Source of the DNA: an uncultured Clostridia bacterium
GTDB taxonomy: Bacteria > Bacillota > Clostridia > TANB77 > CAG-508
DNA length: 64,000 bases
Assembly (NCBI GenBank): GCA_934149005.1
Contig: CAKPDN010000001.1
Location: forward strand, 255,403-319,402
Reading direction: 5' to 3'
Of the stretch, positions 27,806 to 37,748 are shown piece after piece. Within the stretch, counting starts at the first letter, position 1. Every line of letters starts with the position of its first letter. A program made the position numbers and the translations under genes. Under the pieces are notes generated by a model. That model was not told the DNA's origin. It saw only the letters and a program-made list of their open reading frames with translations, and searched no databases.

Positions 27806-30121
27806 TTAGCTATTTTCTGCAATTCCATATTCAAAAACATCAACATCTTTAATATCAATATTAGAAAAATCATCTTCTTCATTTTCAATATATGTAACTT
27901 TAAAAGATTTTTTATTTAATAATTCTAATTGTAGTTTAGATGTATCTACTATCATTTCAGTTGACAAATTCATTCCTATTGGTAATGTTTTATTTTTATT
28001 ATCATAAAAAATAATATTGGTAAATCCAATTCCTTTTGTACCATCTTTTATGTTTATTTTATATAAATTAATTTTATTTCCATCAAATTTTAATGCCTTT
28101 TTTACTTCATTTTCTGGATTTATATTAAATATATTTATTTCTTTATTATTTAATTCTTTGTTATCCATTGTTTTGTATATTGATAAACTTTCTGGAATAA
28201 TTCCTTTTTCTAGTGCTTTTGATATATTTTGTATTATCATCTGTAATGTTAACTTATAACCTATTGTTTTTGTATCTTTATTTATTTCTAAAATATTAAA
28301 TTTATCTTTTGGTAATTCCCTATGTTTTTTATTATTAATTTTTCTTATTTTTGTATTATCTTCTATTATATTTCCAAATATATCATATTCTTCTTCATCT
28401 AATATTTTTAAATCTTTTGCTTCTCTTTTTAATTCTCTTAAATTCTTTTCTAATTCTCCTGGAATAACTTGATTAGTTTTTACCTTATTTAATATTTCTA
28501 TTAATTCAGTAGTTGCTATATAAATGCTGTCAGTATCTTCTTTAGTCAAATTCTTTCTTTGCATTTTGTCCAATTTCTTGCCAAATTCTTCAATGTCTTC
28601 TTCATAATTAAAAGTCTTTTCTATTTTTTTTATTACATTTATTTCTTCTTGTTCACCTTCTGGTAATACTGACATTTCATCTTTATTACTATATTTCCAA
28701 AATTCAAATATACTCTTTTTATGACTATCTATTTCTTCAATATATTTAGTTGCATTTTCAATTTTTTTATCCATATTTTTTGTTTTTAATTTTAAAGCAT
28801 TTATATCCATTAATAGATTTTTCATTATTGTTTCTATTTCTTCTAGTTCTCTATAACTTGTTATTAATTCATCTAATGTATAAACTTTTTTTATTGGAAT
28901 TTTCTTTTTTTCTTTTTTTGTTTTATTAATTTCTTCTTTTGGTTGTATCTCAATTTCTATATCTTCATTTTCATCTTCTCTTATTGATTTTTTATTGTTC
29001 TTTTTACTATATTTGAAATAATATTTAAATTTTCCAAAAAAAGTTTTTTTACATTCCAAAAATGTTGATATTTGTTTTTCTTTTGCCAAATATTCTATTT
29101 CTTGTCTAGCTGATAATTCTTGTAATTGTTTTAACATTTTTTTGTATTTTCTTATTTTAGTTTTTATTTCTTTTCTTCTTTTTAGTCCTATTTTATATTG
29201 TTCTCTAATAAACTCTACCATATTTTTATATTCTATTTTTTTTCCTTCTAAATAAAATTCCAATGTACCATTTTCATTTATATTTGTTTCAAAATTATAA
29301 AAATTTGGTAGTTCTGATTGTAAAATAAATAATGCTTTTACTAATTTATAAAATTCATTTGCTTCAGCTGCCGATTTTAACTCTACTTTATATAATGTTT
29401 TTATTTTTTCATATACATTTGTTTCCCCTACAATCTGTATTGATAATTCATTTGCTTGATTATATACTTCATATACTAATGGCCAATCTTTTGTAAATAG
29501 CCACAAATAATTTTCAATATCTTCAAATTCAGAGCCTTTTAAATATTTATTTGAATATTTTACATTACTTATCGGAACAAATATTCTTCCTGTTTTTTTA
29601 TTTTCTATTTGTTTTTTTAATAAATAGAAAAATGTTGAGTAATCTGTATCCTCTGTTGGAACTAGCATAAAATATTTGTCCGTAATTTCTGAATAGTATA
29701 TTTGCCATAAATAATTCCCATGAAATTTTACTTTAAATGGAATAGTTTTGTTTAAATTTGCTTGTTCTTTTTCTACCTTTTCTATTTCATCAATATCCAT
29801 ATTTTTTAGCATATTTAAGAAAGTAGTATATTTTAATATATTTTCTTCATTATCCTTATCTAAATATTCACATAATGGTCTTGCTTTTTTATATTTTTCA
29901 TTTAAATCATCTAATCTATTTGTTGGAGATAACAATATTTGTATATCTTTTATTGGAACATATCTATATTGCCTATATTGTTTTTCATCATAAGTTTTTG
30001 ATACTCTATATTTTAAAGGTTCAAACTCCTTTATTTGCTCAGGTATATTGTCTAAATCTAATCCCATATATTCTATTTTTTCTAATATTCCTTCTATTTT
30101 TTCTTTCTTTTTTCTAGGCAA
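27806..30121 (-). CDS. Unrecognised 771-residue coiled-coil protein
   Basis: I do not recognise this protein. It starts at TTG (PRKKKEKIEGILEKIEYMG), preceded by GGGAG. It is rich in Lys, Glu and Ile with no signal peptide or clear membrane helix. Predicted coiled coil covers about residues 310-370 and 420-560, broken by a basic stretch (KKTFFGKFKYYFKYSKKNNKK). The N-terminal 300 residues and the last 150 look globular. It is probably cytoplasmic; the neighbours (polysaccharide deacetylase, tRNA-Leu) give no clear hint. Confidence 0.8.
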   Translation of the reverse strand: MPRKKKEKIEGILEKIEYMGLDLDNIPEQIKEFEPLKYRVSKTYDEKQYRQYRYVPIKDIQILLSPTNRLDDLNEKYKKARPLCEYLDKDNEENILKYTTFLNMLKNMDIDEIEKVEKEQANLNKTIPFKVKFHGNYLWQIYYSEITDKYFMLVPTEDTDYSTFFYLLKKQIENKKTGRIFVPISNVKYSNKYLKGSEFEDIENYLWLFTKDWPLVYEVYNQANELSIQIVGETNVYEKIKTLYKVELKSAAEANEFYKLVKALFILQSELPNFYNFETNINENGTLEFYLEGKKIEYKNMVEFIREQYKIGLKRRKEIKTKIRKYKKMLKQLQELSARQEIEYLAKEKQISTFLECKKTFFGKFKYYFKYSKKNNKKSIREDENEDIEIEIQPKEEINKTKKEKKKIPIKKVYTLDELITSYRELEEIETIMKNLLMDINALKLKTKNMDKKIENATKYIEEIDSHKKSIFEFWKYSNKDEMSVLPEGEQEEINVIKKIEKTFNYEEDIEEFGKKLDKMQRKNLTKEDTDSIYIATTELIEILNKVKTNQVIPGELEKNLRELKREAKDLKILDEEEYDIFGNIIEDNTKIRKINNKKHRELPKDKFNILEINKDTKTIGYKLTLQMIIQNISKALEKGIIPESLSIYKTMDNKELNNKEINIFNINPENEVKKALKFDGNKINLYKINIKDGTKGIGFTNIIFYDNKNKTLPIGMNLSTEMIVDTSKLQLELLNKKSFKVTYIENEEDDFSNIDIKDVDVFEYGIAENS

Positions 30122-30149
30122 TTTAAAAATCTCCCTTCTTAATAACTAA

Positions 30150-31082
30150 TTACTTTATAATATCATAAAAATTAAAAAACTCATAACCTTGCTGCCTTAA
30201 GTATTCAATCACTTTTGGCAAACAATCTACTGTAATTTTCTTTGCTTGTGAGTCATGCATCAAAATGATTACACTATTTTTTTCGTTTGTAGTTTGTTGT
30301 AAGTTGTTCATTAAATATTCTTCTGTTGGATTAGATTTTTCTGAATCTCCTGTTAATGAATTCCAGTTAACATATAGAATGTTATTTTGTTCAAGTAATG
30401 AAATTGCTTGATTTTTTACATTTTCATATTTTCCTCCAACTGAACCACCTGGAAATCTAAACAAATGTGAATTATATTCTGGAACATTTATTGTTTTAGC
30501 TACAATTTGATTACATTGATTATATTCATTTAAAACTTGTGCGGGTGATTCATAAATTTTTGAATATTGATGTGAATATCCATGATTTGCTATATAATGT
30601 CCTTCATTATATATTCTATTTGTCGTTTCAGGAAAGACTTCAACTTGACTTCCTAACACAAAAAACGTTGCTTTTATGTTATTTTGATTTAATATGTCTA
30701 ATATATCTTTTGTGTTTTTTGATGGTCCATCATCAAATGTTAAAAATGCTCTTTTGGTTTCACTATGATATATATTTTTTATGTTTTCTTTTCCCTTATC
30801 AGTTAATTTGGGGATTTTTGCTTGTTTATCAATTTCTTGCTGTTTAATTTTTGCTTGTTCTTGCTCTTCTTTTTCTTTTTGATATTCAACAACTTGAGCA
30901 GTAAATTGTTTTGTTTTTCTCAATCTTATAGTTGTATCAATAGTATAATAAATTACAAAACTTAAAGTTATGATAACTATAATACATATTATCATATTAA
31001 GAATTACTCTTTTTTTATCTACATATTTTTTCATACTATAAATATTATACCCTTGATATTGCTCTTTATTAAAAAATCCCAT
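30150..31082 (-). CDS. Membrane-anchored polysaccharide deacetylase (NodB domain)
   Basis: The 310-residue product has an N-terminal cytoplasmic tail, one helix (about 27-50), a charged coiled linker and a NodB domain. The domain has the metal-binding Asp in TFDDGPS, the His pair in HGYSHQYS, the catalytic region FRFPGGS, and LMHDSQAKK near the C-terminus. Such enzymes remove N-acetyl groups from peptidoglycan or poly-GlcNAc, or make spore-cortex muramic lactam. The substrate cannot be told from sequence. Confidence 0.9.
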   Translation of the reverse strand: MGFFNKEQYQGYNIYSMKKYVDKKRVILNMIICIIVIITLSFVIYYTIDTTIRLRKTKQFTAQVVEYQKEKEEQEQAKIKQQEIDKQAKIPKLTDKGKENIKNIYHSETKRAFLTFDDGPSKNTKDILDILNQNNIKATFFVLGSQVEVFPETTNRIYNEGHYIANHGYSHQYSKIYESPAQVLNEYNQCNQIVAKTINVPEYNSHLFRFPGGSVGGKYENVKNQAISLLEQNNILYVNWNSLTGDSEKSNPTEEYLMNNLQQTTNEKNSVIILMHDSQAKKITVDCLPKVIEYLRQQGYEFFNFYDIIK

Positions 31083-31145
31083 AAATTTTATCCTCTTTTT
31101 ATTACCTTTTTTGTTACATTATATATAATAAGAGTATCCATGTTT

Positions 31146-32720
31146 TCACTTTTTCATTACTCCTTTTATATATTCAATTTCTTCTTCTGCATTTAGTCTC
31201 ATAAATATAGGTTCACCTTTTTCAATTACTTTTATATCTTTTAATTTACCATATTCTTTTAAACTTTCCCATGTTTTTAAATTTTCATCTTGTACACCTA
31301 TTTGTCTTAATATATTTTCTGATGTTTCATTCATAAATGGTTTTATTAATATTGCTATTTTTCTTAAATTCTCTATTAAATGATACATTGATGATTTTAG
31401 TTCTTCTGTTTGTTTCTCTTTTGCTAAAGCCCATGGCATTGTTTCATCTATATATTTATTAGTTCTTGATACTAAATTCCATATCTCTTGTATTGAGCTT
31501 GCAATTTCAAAATTTTCAAATAATTTTTCAAATTTCTCTATTTGTTCAATACATGTTTTTTCTAATTCTTTATCAACTTGGTTTGGTGTTCCATTATATT
31601 CTGGTACTTGTCCTTCAAAATATTTATTAACCATTGATACTGTTCTATTTAATAAATTGCTTAAATCATTACATAAATCGAAATTATATCTTTGTACAAA
31701 TTCTTCTGGTGAAAATAGTCCATCTTGTGACATAGGCATTTCTCTTAACAAGAAATATTTTGTTGCATCTAGTCCATATCTTTCTATTAATGTTTCGGGA
31801 TAAATTACATTTCCTTTTGATTTACTCATTTTTCCATCTTTCATCATAATCCAGTTATGAACAAATATTGTTTTTGGTAATGGTAAATCCAGTGCCATTA
31901 AGAATATTGGCCAATATATTAAATGAAATCTTGCTATATCTTTTCCTACAATTTGAACATCTGCTGGCCAAAATTTATTAAATAATGTTTCATCTTCTGA
32001 CATGTATCCTAATGCTGTGATATAATTTGTTAATGCATCTACCCATACATATATTATATGTTTTGGGTCTTTTAATACTTTTATTCCCCAATCAAATGAT
32101 GTTCTTGTTACACATAAATTCTCTAGTCCGGGTTTTATAAAATTATTTATCATTTCTTGTTTTCTATATTCTGGCTTAATAAAGTCTGAATGTTCTTCAT
32201 AATATTTTAAAAGTTTATCTGCATATTTTTTCATATTAAAGAAATATGCTTCTTCTTTCATTGGAACTACTTTTCTTCCACAGTCTGGACATTTTCCATC
32301 AACTAATTGTGTTTCCGTAAAAAATGTTTCACATGGTACACAATATAGTCCTTCATATTCTCCTTTATAGATATCTCCTTGTTCCATAAATTTGTCAAAT
32401 ATTTTTTGAACTGCTTTTTCGTGTCTTTTATCTGTTGTTCTAATGAAATCATCATATTGTATATCCATTTTTGCCCATAGGTCTTTTGCCATTTTAGCCA
32501 TTTCATCTACATATTCCTGTGGTGTTTTGTTTGTTTCTTTGGCTTTTGCTTCTATTTTTTGTCCGTGTTCATCTGCTCCTGTTAACATGAACACTTCTTT
32601 TCCTTTAAATTTTTGATATCTTTTTATCGCATCTGCTAATACTGTTGTATATGCCGTTCCTATATGGTATCTTCCACTTGGATAATATATTGGTGTTGTT
32701 ATATAAAATGTATCTTTCAT
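31146..32720 (-). CDS. metG: Methionyl-tRNA synthetase (without C-terminal tRNA-binding domain)
   Basis: The 524-residue class I enzyme charges tRNA-Met. It has the HIGH-type motif RYHIGTAYT, the zinc Cys pairs CVPC and CPDC (about 127-145) and the KMSKSKGN loop. It ends after the anticodon-binding helical domain, so it lacks the EMAP-type C-terminal domain of the longer Bacillus enzyme; shorter forms are known. Confidence 0.95.
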   Translation of the reverse strand: MKDTFYITTPIYYPSGRYHIGTAYTTVLADAIKRYQKFKGKEVFMLTGADEHGQKIEAKAKETNKTPQEYVDEMAKMAKDLWAKMDIQYDDFIRTTDKRHEKAVQKIFDKFMEQGDIYKGEYEGLYCVPCETFFTETQLVDGKCPDCGRKVVPMKEEAYFFNMKKYADKLLKYYEEHSDFIKPEYRKQEMINNFIKPGLENLCVTRTSFDWGIKVLKDPKHIIYVWVDALTNYITALGYMSEDETLFNKFWPADVQIVGKDIARFHLIYWPIFLMALDLPLPKTIFVHNWIMMKDGKMSKSKGNVIYPETLIERYGLDATKYFLLREMPMSQDGLFSPEEFVQRYNFDLCNDLSNLLNRTVSMVNKYFEGQVPEYNGTPNQVDKELEKTCIEQIEKFEKLFENFEIASSIQEIWNLVSRTNKYIDETMPWALAKEKQTEELKSSMYHLIENLRKIAILIKPFMNETSENILRQIGVQDENLKTWESLKEYGKLKDIKVIEKGEPIFMRLNAEEEIEYIKGVMKK

Positions 32721-32821
32721 TTAGGTCACCCTCTCTTTATTTTTTCTTGCTTTATGTTATCACATTTTAATGCTTTTGTCTAGTGCTTTTTAATATACTC
32801 AATTTTGATTTTCATAAAAAA

Positions 32822-32870
32822 ATAAAACTAAAATTTTATAACAATTTTACTTGTTTAAAACTTTAGTTTC
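32822..32870 (-). terminator. Terminator of large prepilin-like gene
   Basis: On the minus strand AAACTAAAGTTTT and AAAATTTTAGTTT pair around a 19-base loop and are followed by TATTTTTTTAT. Confidence 0.5.
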
Positions 32871-32902
32871 TATAATTTTATACATTTTTTTATAATTAGT
32901 TT

Positions 32903-33865
32903 TTACTTAATAGTTTTATCATAAAATATTTCATAAACTTTGACATCCATTAATAAAAATGTTCCTTGTCCAAAGTTAATATTATGTGTTCTAAACCAAA
33001 TATCGTGCCAACAATTTTTATCTATAAACCTACCATCTCCAACTGTACTATAATAATTATTAGCATTATCATTTTTAATTACAGTTCCACTAGCATTTGA
33101 ATCTATTTTGAAACAAATATAGTAAATATCTATATTAGAATCAGTAACCAAAAATTTATTTTTCTTTGAGTTTGGTCTATAATAAGTTGATTCATCTCCA
33201 TCATAAGCTGCTTTGTCTAATGCATCTTCTGCTGTACAATCAACACTTAAGTCTAAAGCATAAATAAAATCATTTTCATCGTCTGAATATTTATATTTAG
33301 CATTAACAATTCCATTTTCGGTTAGTATAGGATATTGTAAAGCAGATATTAAATATTTAGGTGTTGTTATTGTTAATGTGTTACTTGACTTTTTCATATT
33401 TGCATCTTCATCTATTGCAATAACAGATACTGAATCTGTCGCTCCATTATTTAAAGATAAGTTATATGGCAATTTTTTTGATGAATCTACTGCCTTCCCA
33501 TTAACTAAAAAGATATAAACTAAAACTGGACTATTATTTGTTGTAGATATACTACCATCTATGTCTATTTTAGCTTTTAAGCCATTTTGTTCATTCTTTA
33601 TCTTAAAATCATTAATTAATATTGATTTATTTGCTTCTCTATTTCCATTAATATATTCTTCAATTTTGTTTTCATAGTCTCCTAATTTTTCATCTTCTTT
33701 AATCTGTGAATTTTCTTGTTTCTCTTTTGCTAATTTTGCTTTTTCCAAAAGCCCATTTCCTGTTAATTGTGATATTGCTACTCCTGCTAAAATTAATAAT
33801 ATTATAATTGTTACAATTAATGCAACAAGTGTAATTCCATTCTTTTTTCTCAAATTTCTTTCCAT
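32903..33865 (-). CDS. Large type IV prepilin-like surface protein
   Basis: The 320-residue product has the leader MERNLRKKNG and the helix ITLVALIVTIIILLILAGVAI, followed by the same QLTGNGLLEKAKLAKEKQENSQ segment as the prepilin at 22050-22701. The C-terminal part (from about 180) contains CTAEDALDKAAYDGDESTYY, matching the ACTASDALPIQAWDDNTST stretch of the prepilin at 2691-3682 and suggesting a discoidin-like binding domain. Unlike those two genes it has no dinucleotide repeat and is intact. It stands alone, away from the pil operon. Confidence 0.8.
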   Translation of the reverse strand: MERNLRKKNGITLVALIVTIIILLILAGVAISQLTGNGLLEKAKLAKEKQENSQIKEDEKLGDYENKIEEYINGNREANKSILINDFKIKNEQNGLKAKIDIDGSISTTNNSPVLVYIFLVNGKAVDSSKKLPYNLSLNNGATDSVSVIAIDEDANMKKSSNTLTITTPKYLISALQYPILTENGIVNAKYKYSDDENDFIYALDLSVDCTAEDALDKAAYDGDESTYYRPNSKKNKFLVTDSNIDIYYICFKIDSNASGTVIKNDNANNYYSTVGDGRFIDKNCWHDIWFRTHNINFGQGTFLLMDVKVYEIFYDKTIK

Positions 33866-34095
33866 CTTTCTTACCTCTTTTGTTAATATTTCTTAGAAAT
33901 ATCCTGTATATTTAATATACCATAATATTTATTATAGTTCAACATTTCGTTCTTATGTTATATAATTGTAAAAAAGATGTAATATCCTCGTAATATTTTT
34001 TATATTATTTCTGTAAAAATTATAAAAATAAATTATTTTATTTTTTTTCTATTTATGATATAATTTGCCTAACATAGCGAAGGGAGAAAATTTCG

Positions 34096-36279
34096 ATGAA
34101 AAACTTTTTTATAATATTATCAATGAAACTATTAAATATAATACTAAAAATATTTCATAAAAACGGCGGAAATTTTTTAGGCAAAATTGCATTTGATTGG
34201 AATCCAGAAATATTTAAATATTTCAAAGTAAATTGTCCTGTAATTGCAGTATCTGCAACAAATGGGAAGACAATGACAAATAATTGCATTGGATATACAT
34301 TAAAACAAGCTGGATATAGAGTCGTAAGTAATGTTGAAGGAAATAATATGGAAACAGGTATACTCTCAACTATTTTGAAAAATTGCTCATTAACAGGTAA
34401 AATTATAGCTGATTTTCTGGTTTTTGAAGTTGATGAAAGTTATATTCCGGTTGTTTTTAAAGATTTTAGATTAGATACTCTTGTCATTTTAAACTTTTTC
34501 CGTGACCAATTAGACAGAAATGGAGAAGTTGAATCTTTAATTTTAAGAATAAATGATTTTCTTAAATCCTATACTGGAAATTTAATATTAAATAATGATG
34601 ACCCTAATGTTTCAAGATTAGGACAAGCTAATAAATCAAATCAAAATATCTACTATTTTAGTGTTGATAAATATTCTTATGCAACTGAAAATATAAAAGA
34701 AGCTGGCGAAGGTAAATTCTGTCCATTTTGTAAAACAAGATTAGAATATGAATATTACCAATATTCACATGTAGGCAAATTCAAATGCCCTAAGTGTAAT
34801 TTTGGTAATAATAAAATTTATAAAATAGCTACTAATGTTAATTTAAAAAATAGATGTTTCAATATAAATAATGAAACTTATCACATTAAAGGTAACAGTA
34901 TCTACTTAATTTATAACTATACAGCTGTTGTCTCAGTTTGCAGTTTATATAATATTTCCAATGACATTGTAAAAAAATCTTTATCAACTTTTGCTTTAAA
35001 TAATGGTAGGTTGGAAGAAATTCAAATAAATGGTATTAGGACAATTATAAATTTAGCCAAAAATCCTACAGGAAGTAATGTGAGCTTACGTATTTTAAAC
35101 GAAGATGAAGATGAAAAAGAATTATTATTTGTTTTAAATGATAATATAGCAGATGGTTTTGATGTTTCTTGGATTTGGGATATTAATTTTAGTAATTTAA
35201 ATAATGTTTCAAGAATTATTACATCTGGAACAAGAGCTTATGATATTGCTATCAGAATTAAAACAAGTGGATTCCCTGCCGAAAAAATAGAACCTTACCT
35301 AAATTTAAATGAAGCTGTTCAAGCTTTATATAAAACCGATATTAAAAAATATGTAATTGCAAATTATACCTCTTTGCAACCTACTAGAAGAGAATTGAAA
35401 CAATTCGGAGAAAAAGAAATTGTTACTAACATAAAAAATAATGATATTACTTCACAAATTGAGCAAAAAACAATACCAAATGATGAACTATCTGACAAAA
35501 TTCGACAAAAAAATGAGACAAATTCGGACCGTCCCAACTGTCTCAAAATTCTTTATCTATACCCTGATATGTTAGAGCTTTATGGTGATTATGGAAATAT
35601 TCAGGTTTTAAAATATAGAATTGAATCTCGTGGTTATAAAGCCATAATTGATAGATATTCTATTGGTGATAATACTCCTGATTTTAATAATTATGATATT
35701 ATCTTTGCTGGTGGTGGTGCTGATAATGAACAAAGTATTTTAGCTGATGATTTAGTTAAATATAAGGATAATATTAAAGATGCTGTTCAAAATGGTGTAT
35801 TTTTCTTACTTATTTGTGGTGCTTACCAACTATTTGGTAAATATTATAGAGGTGTTGAAGGTACTATTATTCCAGGTCTTGAAGTTTTTAATTATTATAC
35901 TGAGGCTAATCCAGATAGAAAAAAAAGATGTATCGGTAATATTGTTATAGAGACTAATTTAAACGGAACTAATACTACTGTTATTGGTTTTGAAAATCAT
36001 GGTGGACAAACTTTTGATGTTTCTAATTCTTTTGGTAAAGTATTGTTTGGAAATGGTAATAAGTTTGGTGATATTGATGAAGGATATTTTAAAAGTAATG
36101 TTATAGCTACTTACTTACATGGTCCTCTTCTTTCAAAAAATCCTGAGCTTTGTGATTATATTATTAAATATTGTTTAGATAGAAAATATAATAAAAATAC
36201 TGTATTAGAACCATTAAATGATGAATTTGAAAATTTGTGTAGAGAACAATTATTAAATAGATTTTTAAAAAAAGACTAG
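34096..36279 (+). CDS. murT-gatD: MurT-GatD fusion: lipid II isoglutaminyl synthase
   Basis: MurT and GatD amidate D-glutamate of lipid II; GatD releases ammonia from glutamine and MurT uses it with ATP. Residues 1-460 are MurT: Mur ligase loop SATNGKTMTNN near 52, the Cys4 zinc ribbon (CPFC and CPKC, about 212-235) and the C-terminal domain. Residues 490-727 are GatD: ILYLYPDMLELYGDYGN, the Cys nucleophile in LLICGAYQLFG, and the His in YLHGPLL. Normally these are two adjacent genes. Here a half copy of the family A palindrome (35514-35545) is translated as the linker (NETNSDRPNCLK). A -10 box TATAAT (34059-34064) and GAAGGGAG precede the start. Confidence 0.93.
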   Translation: MKNFFIILSMKLLNIILKIFHKNGGNFLGKIAFDWNPEIFKYFKVNCPVIAVSATNGKTMTNNCIGYTLKQAGYRVVSNVEGNNMETGILSTILKNCSLTGKIIADFLVFEVDESYIPVVFKDFRLDTLVILNFFRDQLDRNGEVESLILRINDFLKSYTGNLILNNDDPNVSRLGQANKSNQNIYYFSVDKYSYATENIKEAGEGKFCPFCKTRLEYEYYQYSHVGKFKCPKCNFGNNKIYKIATNVNLKNRCFNINNETYHIKGNSIYLIYNYTAVVSVCSLYNISNDIVKKSLSTFALNNGRLEEIQINGIRTIINLAKNPTGSNVSLRILNEDEDEKELLFVLNDNIADGFDVSWIWDINFSNLNNVSRIITSGTRAYDIAIRIKTSGFPAEKIEPYLNLNEAVQALYKTDIKKYVIANYTSLQPTRRELKQFGEKEIVTNIKNNDITSQIEQKTIPNDELSDKIRQKNETNSDRPNCLKILYLYPDMLELYGDYGNIQVLKYRIESRGYKAIIDRYSIGDNTPDFNNYDIIFAGGGADNEQSILADDLVKYKDNIKDAVQNGVFFLLICGAYQLFGKYYRGVEGTIIPGLEVFNYYTEANPDRKKRCIGNIVIETNLNGTNTTVIGFENHGGQTFDVSNSFGKVLFGNGNKFGDIDEGYFKSNVIATYLHGPLLSKNPELCDYIIKYCLDRKYNKNTVLEPLNDEFENLCREQLLNRFLKKD
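35514..35545. repeat. Family A palindrome arm inserted in frame within murT-gatD
   Basis: The 32 bases match one arm of the family A element (TGAGACAAATTCGG then ACCGTCCCAACTGTCTCA). The bases just before (TCGACAAAAAAA) also match the inner flank of the arm at 45185. Only one half is present, so no hairpin forms, and the frame stays open through it. Confidence 0.85.
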
Positions 36280-36312
36280 CTTTTAGTTTAACACCAAAAG
36301 CTAGTCTTTTTT
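36272..36312. terminator. Bidirectional terminator between murT-gatD and HNH gene
   Basis: AGACTAGCTTTT and AAAAGCTAGTCT pair around an 11-base loop. TTTTTT follows on the plus strand and TTTTTTTAAAA on the minus strand. Confidence 0.85.
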
Positions 36313-36314
36313 GC

Positions 36315-36977
36315 TCATAATATGACCTCAACATTTTCCAATTGTATTACTGGTATTGATTTGATATTGTTATTTTTGGCTACCATTATTTGTAAGAATC
36401 CATCCAACAAAAATCCATTTTTATCAACAACTATTGGTTTCTTCAAAAATCCATACTTAAAATAATATTCTTCATATGATTTATACCGTTTTTTACGATA
36501 ATTTTCATATAAATTCATATTTATTATAATATCATTTATTTCTTTTTCTGTAATCCATTCTTTTGGAATTTGATACATTTTTTTCTTTCGTAATTCTTCT
36601 TGATATTTTTTTAATGCTTTTAAGTATTTATTTTCCAGTCCCATATCTTTTTCTTCTAAAAAAGTCATATATTGTTGATATGTCATATTTCGTTTTTTGT
36701 CTCCATTACACTCTTTACATGCCGGTAATAAATTATTAGTAATTGTTGGTCCTCCAAAATCAACAGGAAACATGTGGTCAATTGTCACTTCATCTTTAGT
36801 TAATTTCCGGTGACAATATTGACACTCATCTCTTCCCTTCATTTGATACGCTATTTCTACCATAGCTTTTCTAAAAGAAGTTTGTCTAGTTATTTTTAGA
36901 ACTCCATTTTTAATAAATGCCTGTACACCTTTTCTTTCATCCTCTAAAGAGAATTTCTCTGGTAATTCAATAATCAT
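36315..36977 (-). CDS. HNH endonuclease with C-terminal ParB-like domain
   Basis: The 220-residue protein has an HNH motif: zinc cysteines CQYC and CKEC, and TIDHMFPVDFGG with the catalytic His, at about 52-95. The C-terminal part (150-220) reads KPIVVDKNGFLLDGF..MVAKNNNIKSIPVIQ, the pattern of the ParB/sulfiredoxin-like fold. The combination is unusual. It could act on DNA in a mobile-element or defence setting, but no partner is near. It contains two in-frame CGG codons, which native genes avoid, so it may be acquired. Confidence 0.8.
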   Translation of the reverse strand: MIIELPEKFSLEDERKGVQAFIKNGVLKITRQTSFRKAMVEIAYQMKGRDECQYCHRKLTKDEVTIDHMFPVDFGGPTITNNLLPACKECNGDKKRNMTYQQYMTFLEEKDMGLENKYLKALKKYQEELRKKKMYQIPKEWITEKEINDIIINMNLYENYRKKRYKSYEEYYFKYGFLKKPIVVDKNGFLLDGFLQIMVAKNNNIKSIPVIQLENVEVIL

Positions 36978-37020
36978 TGCATTTACCTCCTTTATATTTT
37001 TTATATTATATAATATATAA

Positions 37021-37548
37021 CTACCTATATTGTTCTTCTTTTATTATTTTTCCATTTTCCATTGTTTTTGGAACATCTATTATTCTTTGGTTTGAAGATC
37101 CTCTAAATTGTAATTTTAAATCTTTTTTTTCTTCTTCAAATTTTCCATCTACAACAACATCAATATATTTAAGTAACTCTCTTGTTGTTTCACTGTTTTT
37201 AGCCATTGTTCCCATAACATCTTTTTCAAAATCAAATCCAGTATAACACCATATATTCTTATTTGGAAATTTTTCTTTAACTTTTTTTACTAATGGTAAT
37301 AATCCTTCTTGATTTTTTGGTTCTAATGGTTCTCCTCCTAAAAGAGAAAGTCCTTCAATATAATCATGGTTCATATAATTTATAACTTCTTGCTCTTGTT
37401 CTTCTGTGAATTCATTTCCGTAGTTAAAATCCCATGCACATGGATTAAAGCACCCTTTACAATGATGATTACATCCACTTACAAACACTGAGACTCTAAC
37501 TCCTTCTCCATTTGCTACATCAATTTTTTTTATATCTGCATAATTCAT
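37021..37548 (-). CDS. nrdG: Anaerobic ribonucleotide reductase-activating protein NrdG
   Basis: NrdG is a radical-SAM enzyme that installs the glycyl radical in NrdD. The 175-residue product has the iron-sulfur motif CNHHCKGC near residue 26, followed by the SAM-binding LSLLGGEPLEP. It is downstream of nrdD, separated by a 181-base palindromic repeat. Confidence 0.95.
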   Translation of the reverse strand: MNYADIKKIDVANGEGVRVSVFVSGCNHHCKGCFNPCAWDFNYGNEFTEEQEQEVINYMNHDYIEGLSLLGGEPLEPKNQEGLLPLVKKVKEKFPNKNIWCYTGFDFEKDVMGTMAKNSETTRELLKYIDVVVDGKFEEEKKDLKLQFRGSSNQRIIDVPKTMENGKIIKEEQYR

Positions 37549-37567
37549 AACATTTCTCCTAAAACAG

Positions 37568-37748
37568 GGAACAGCTAAAGGGGATTAAGGGGCCACCACC
37601 CGAAAGGGATTAAGGGGCCACCACATAAAATCCCTTATTTTTTTCATTTATATATTTCAATTATTTTTAAATTTTTTATAAGGGATTTTATGTGGTGGCC
37701 CCTTAATCCCTTTCGGGTGGTGGCCCCTTAATCCCGCTCAGCTGTTCC
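37568..37748. repeat. Palindromic element, family B, long copy between nrdD and nrdG
   Basis: The whole nrdD-nrdG spacer is one large inverted repeat. Outer ends GGAACAGCT and AGCTGTTCC enclose two tandem copies per arm of a unit built on GGGATTAAGGGGCCACCAC, around an AT-rich centre ending ATAAGGGATTTTATGTGG. The core matches the copies at 50539 and 20311. A strong hairpin between two operon genes could reduce nrdG expression relative to nrdD or stabilise the mRNA. Confidence 0.9.
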
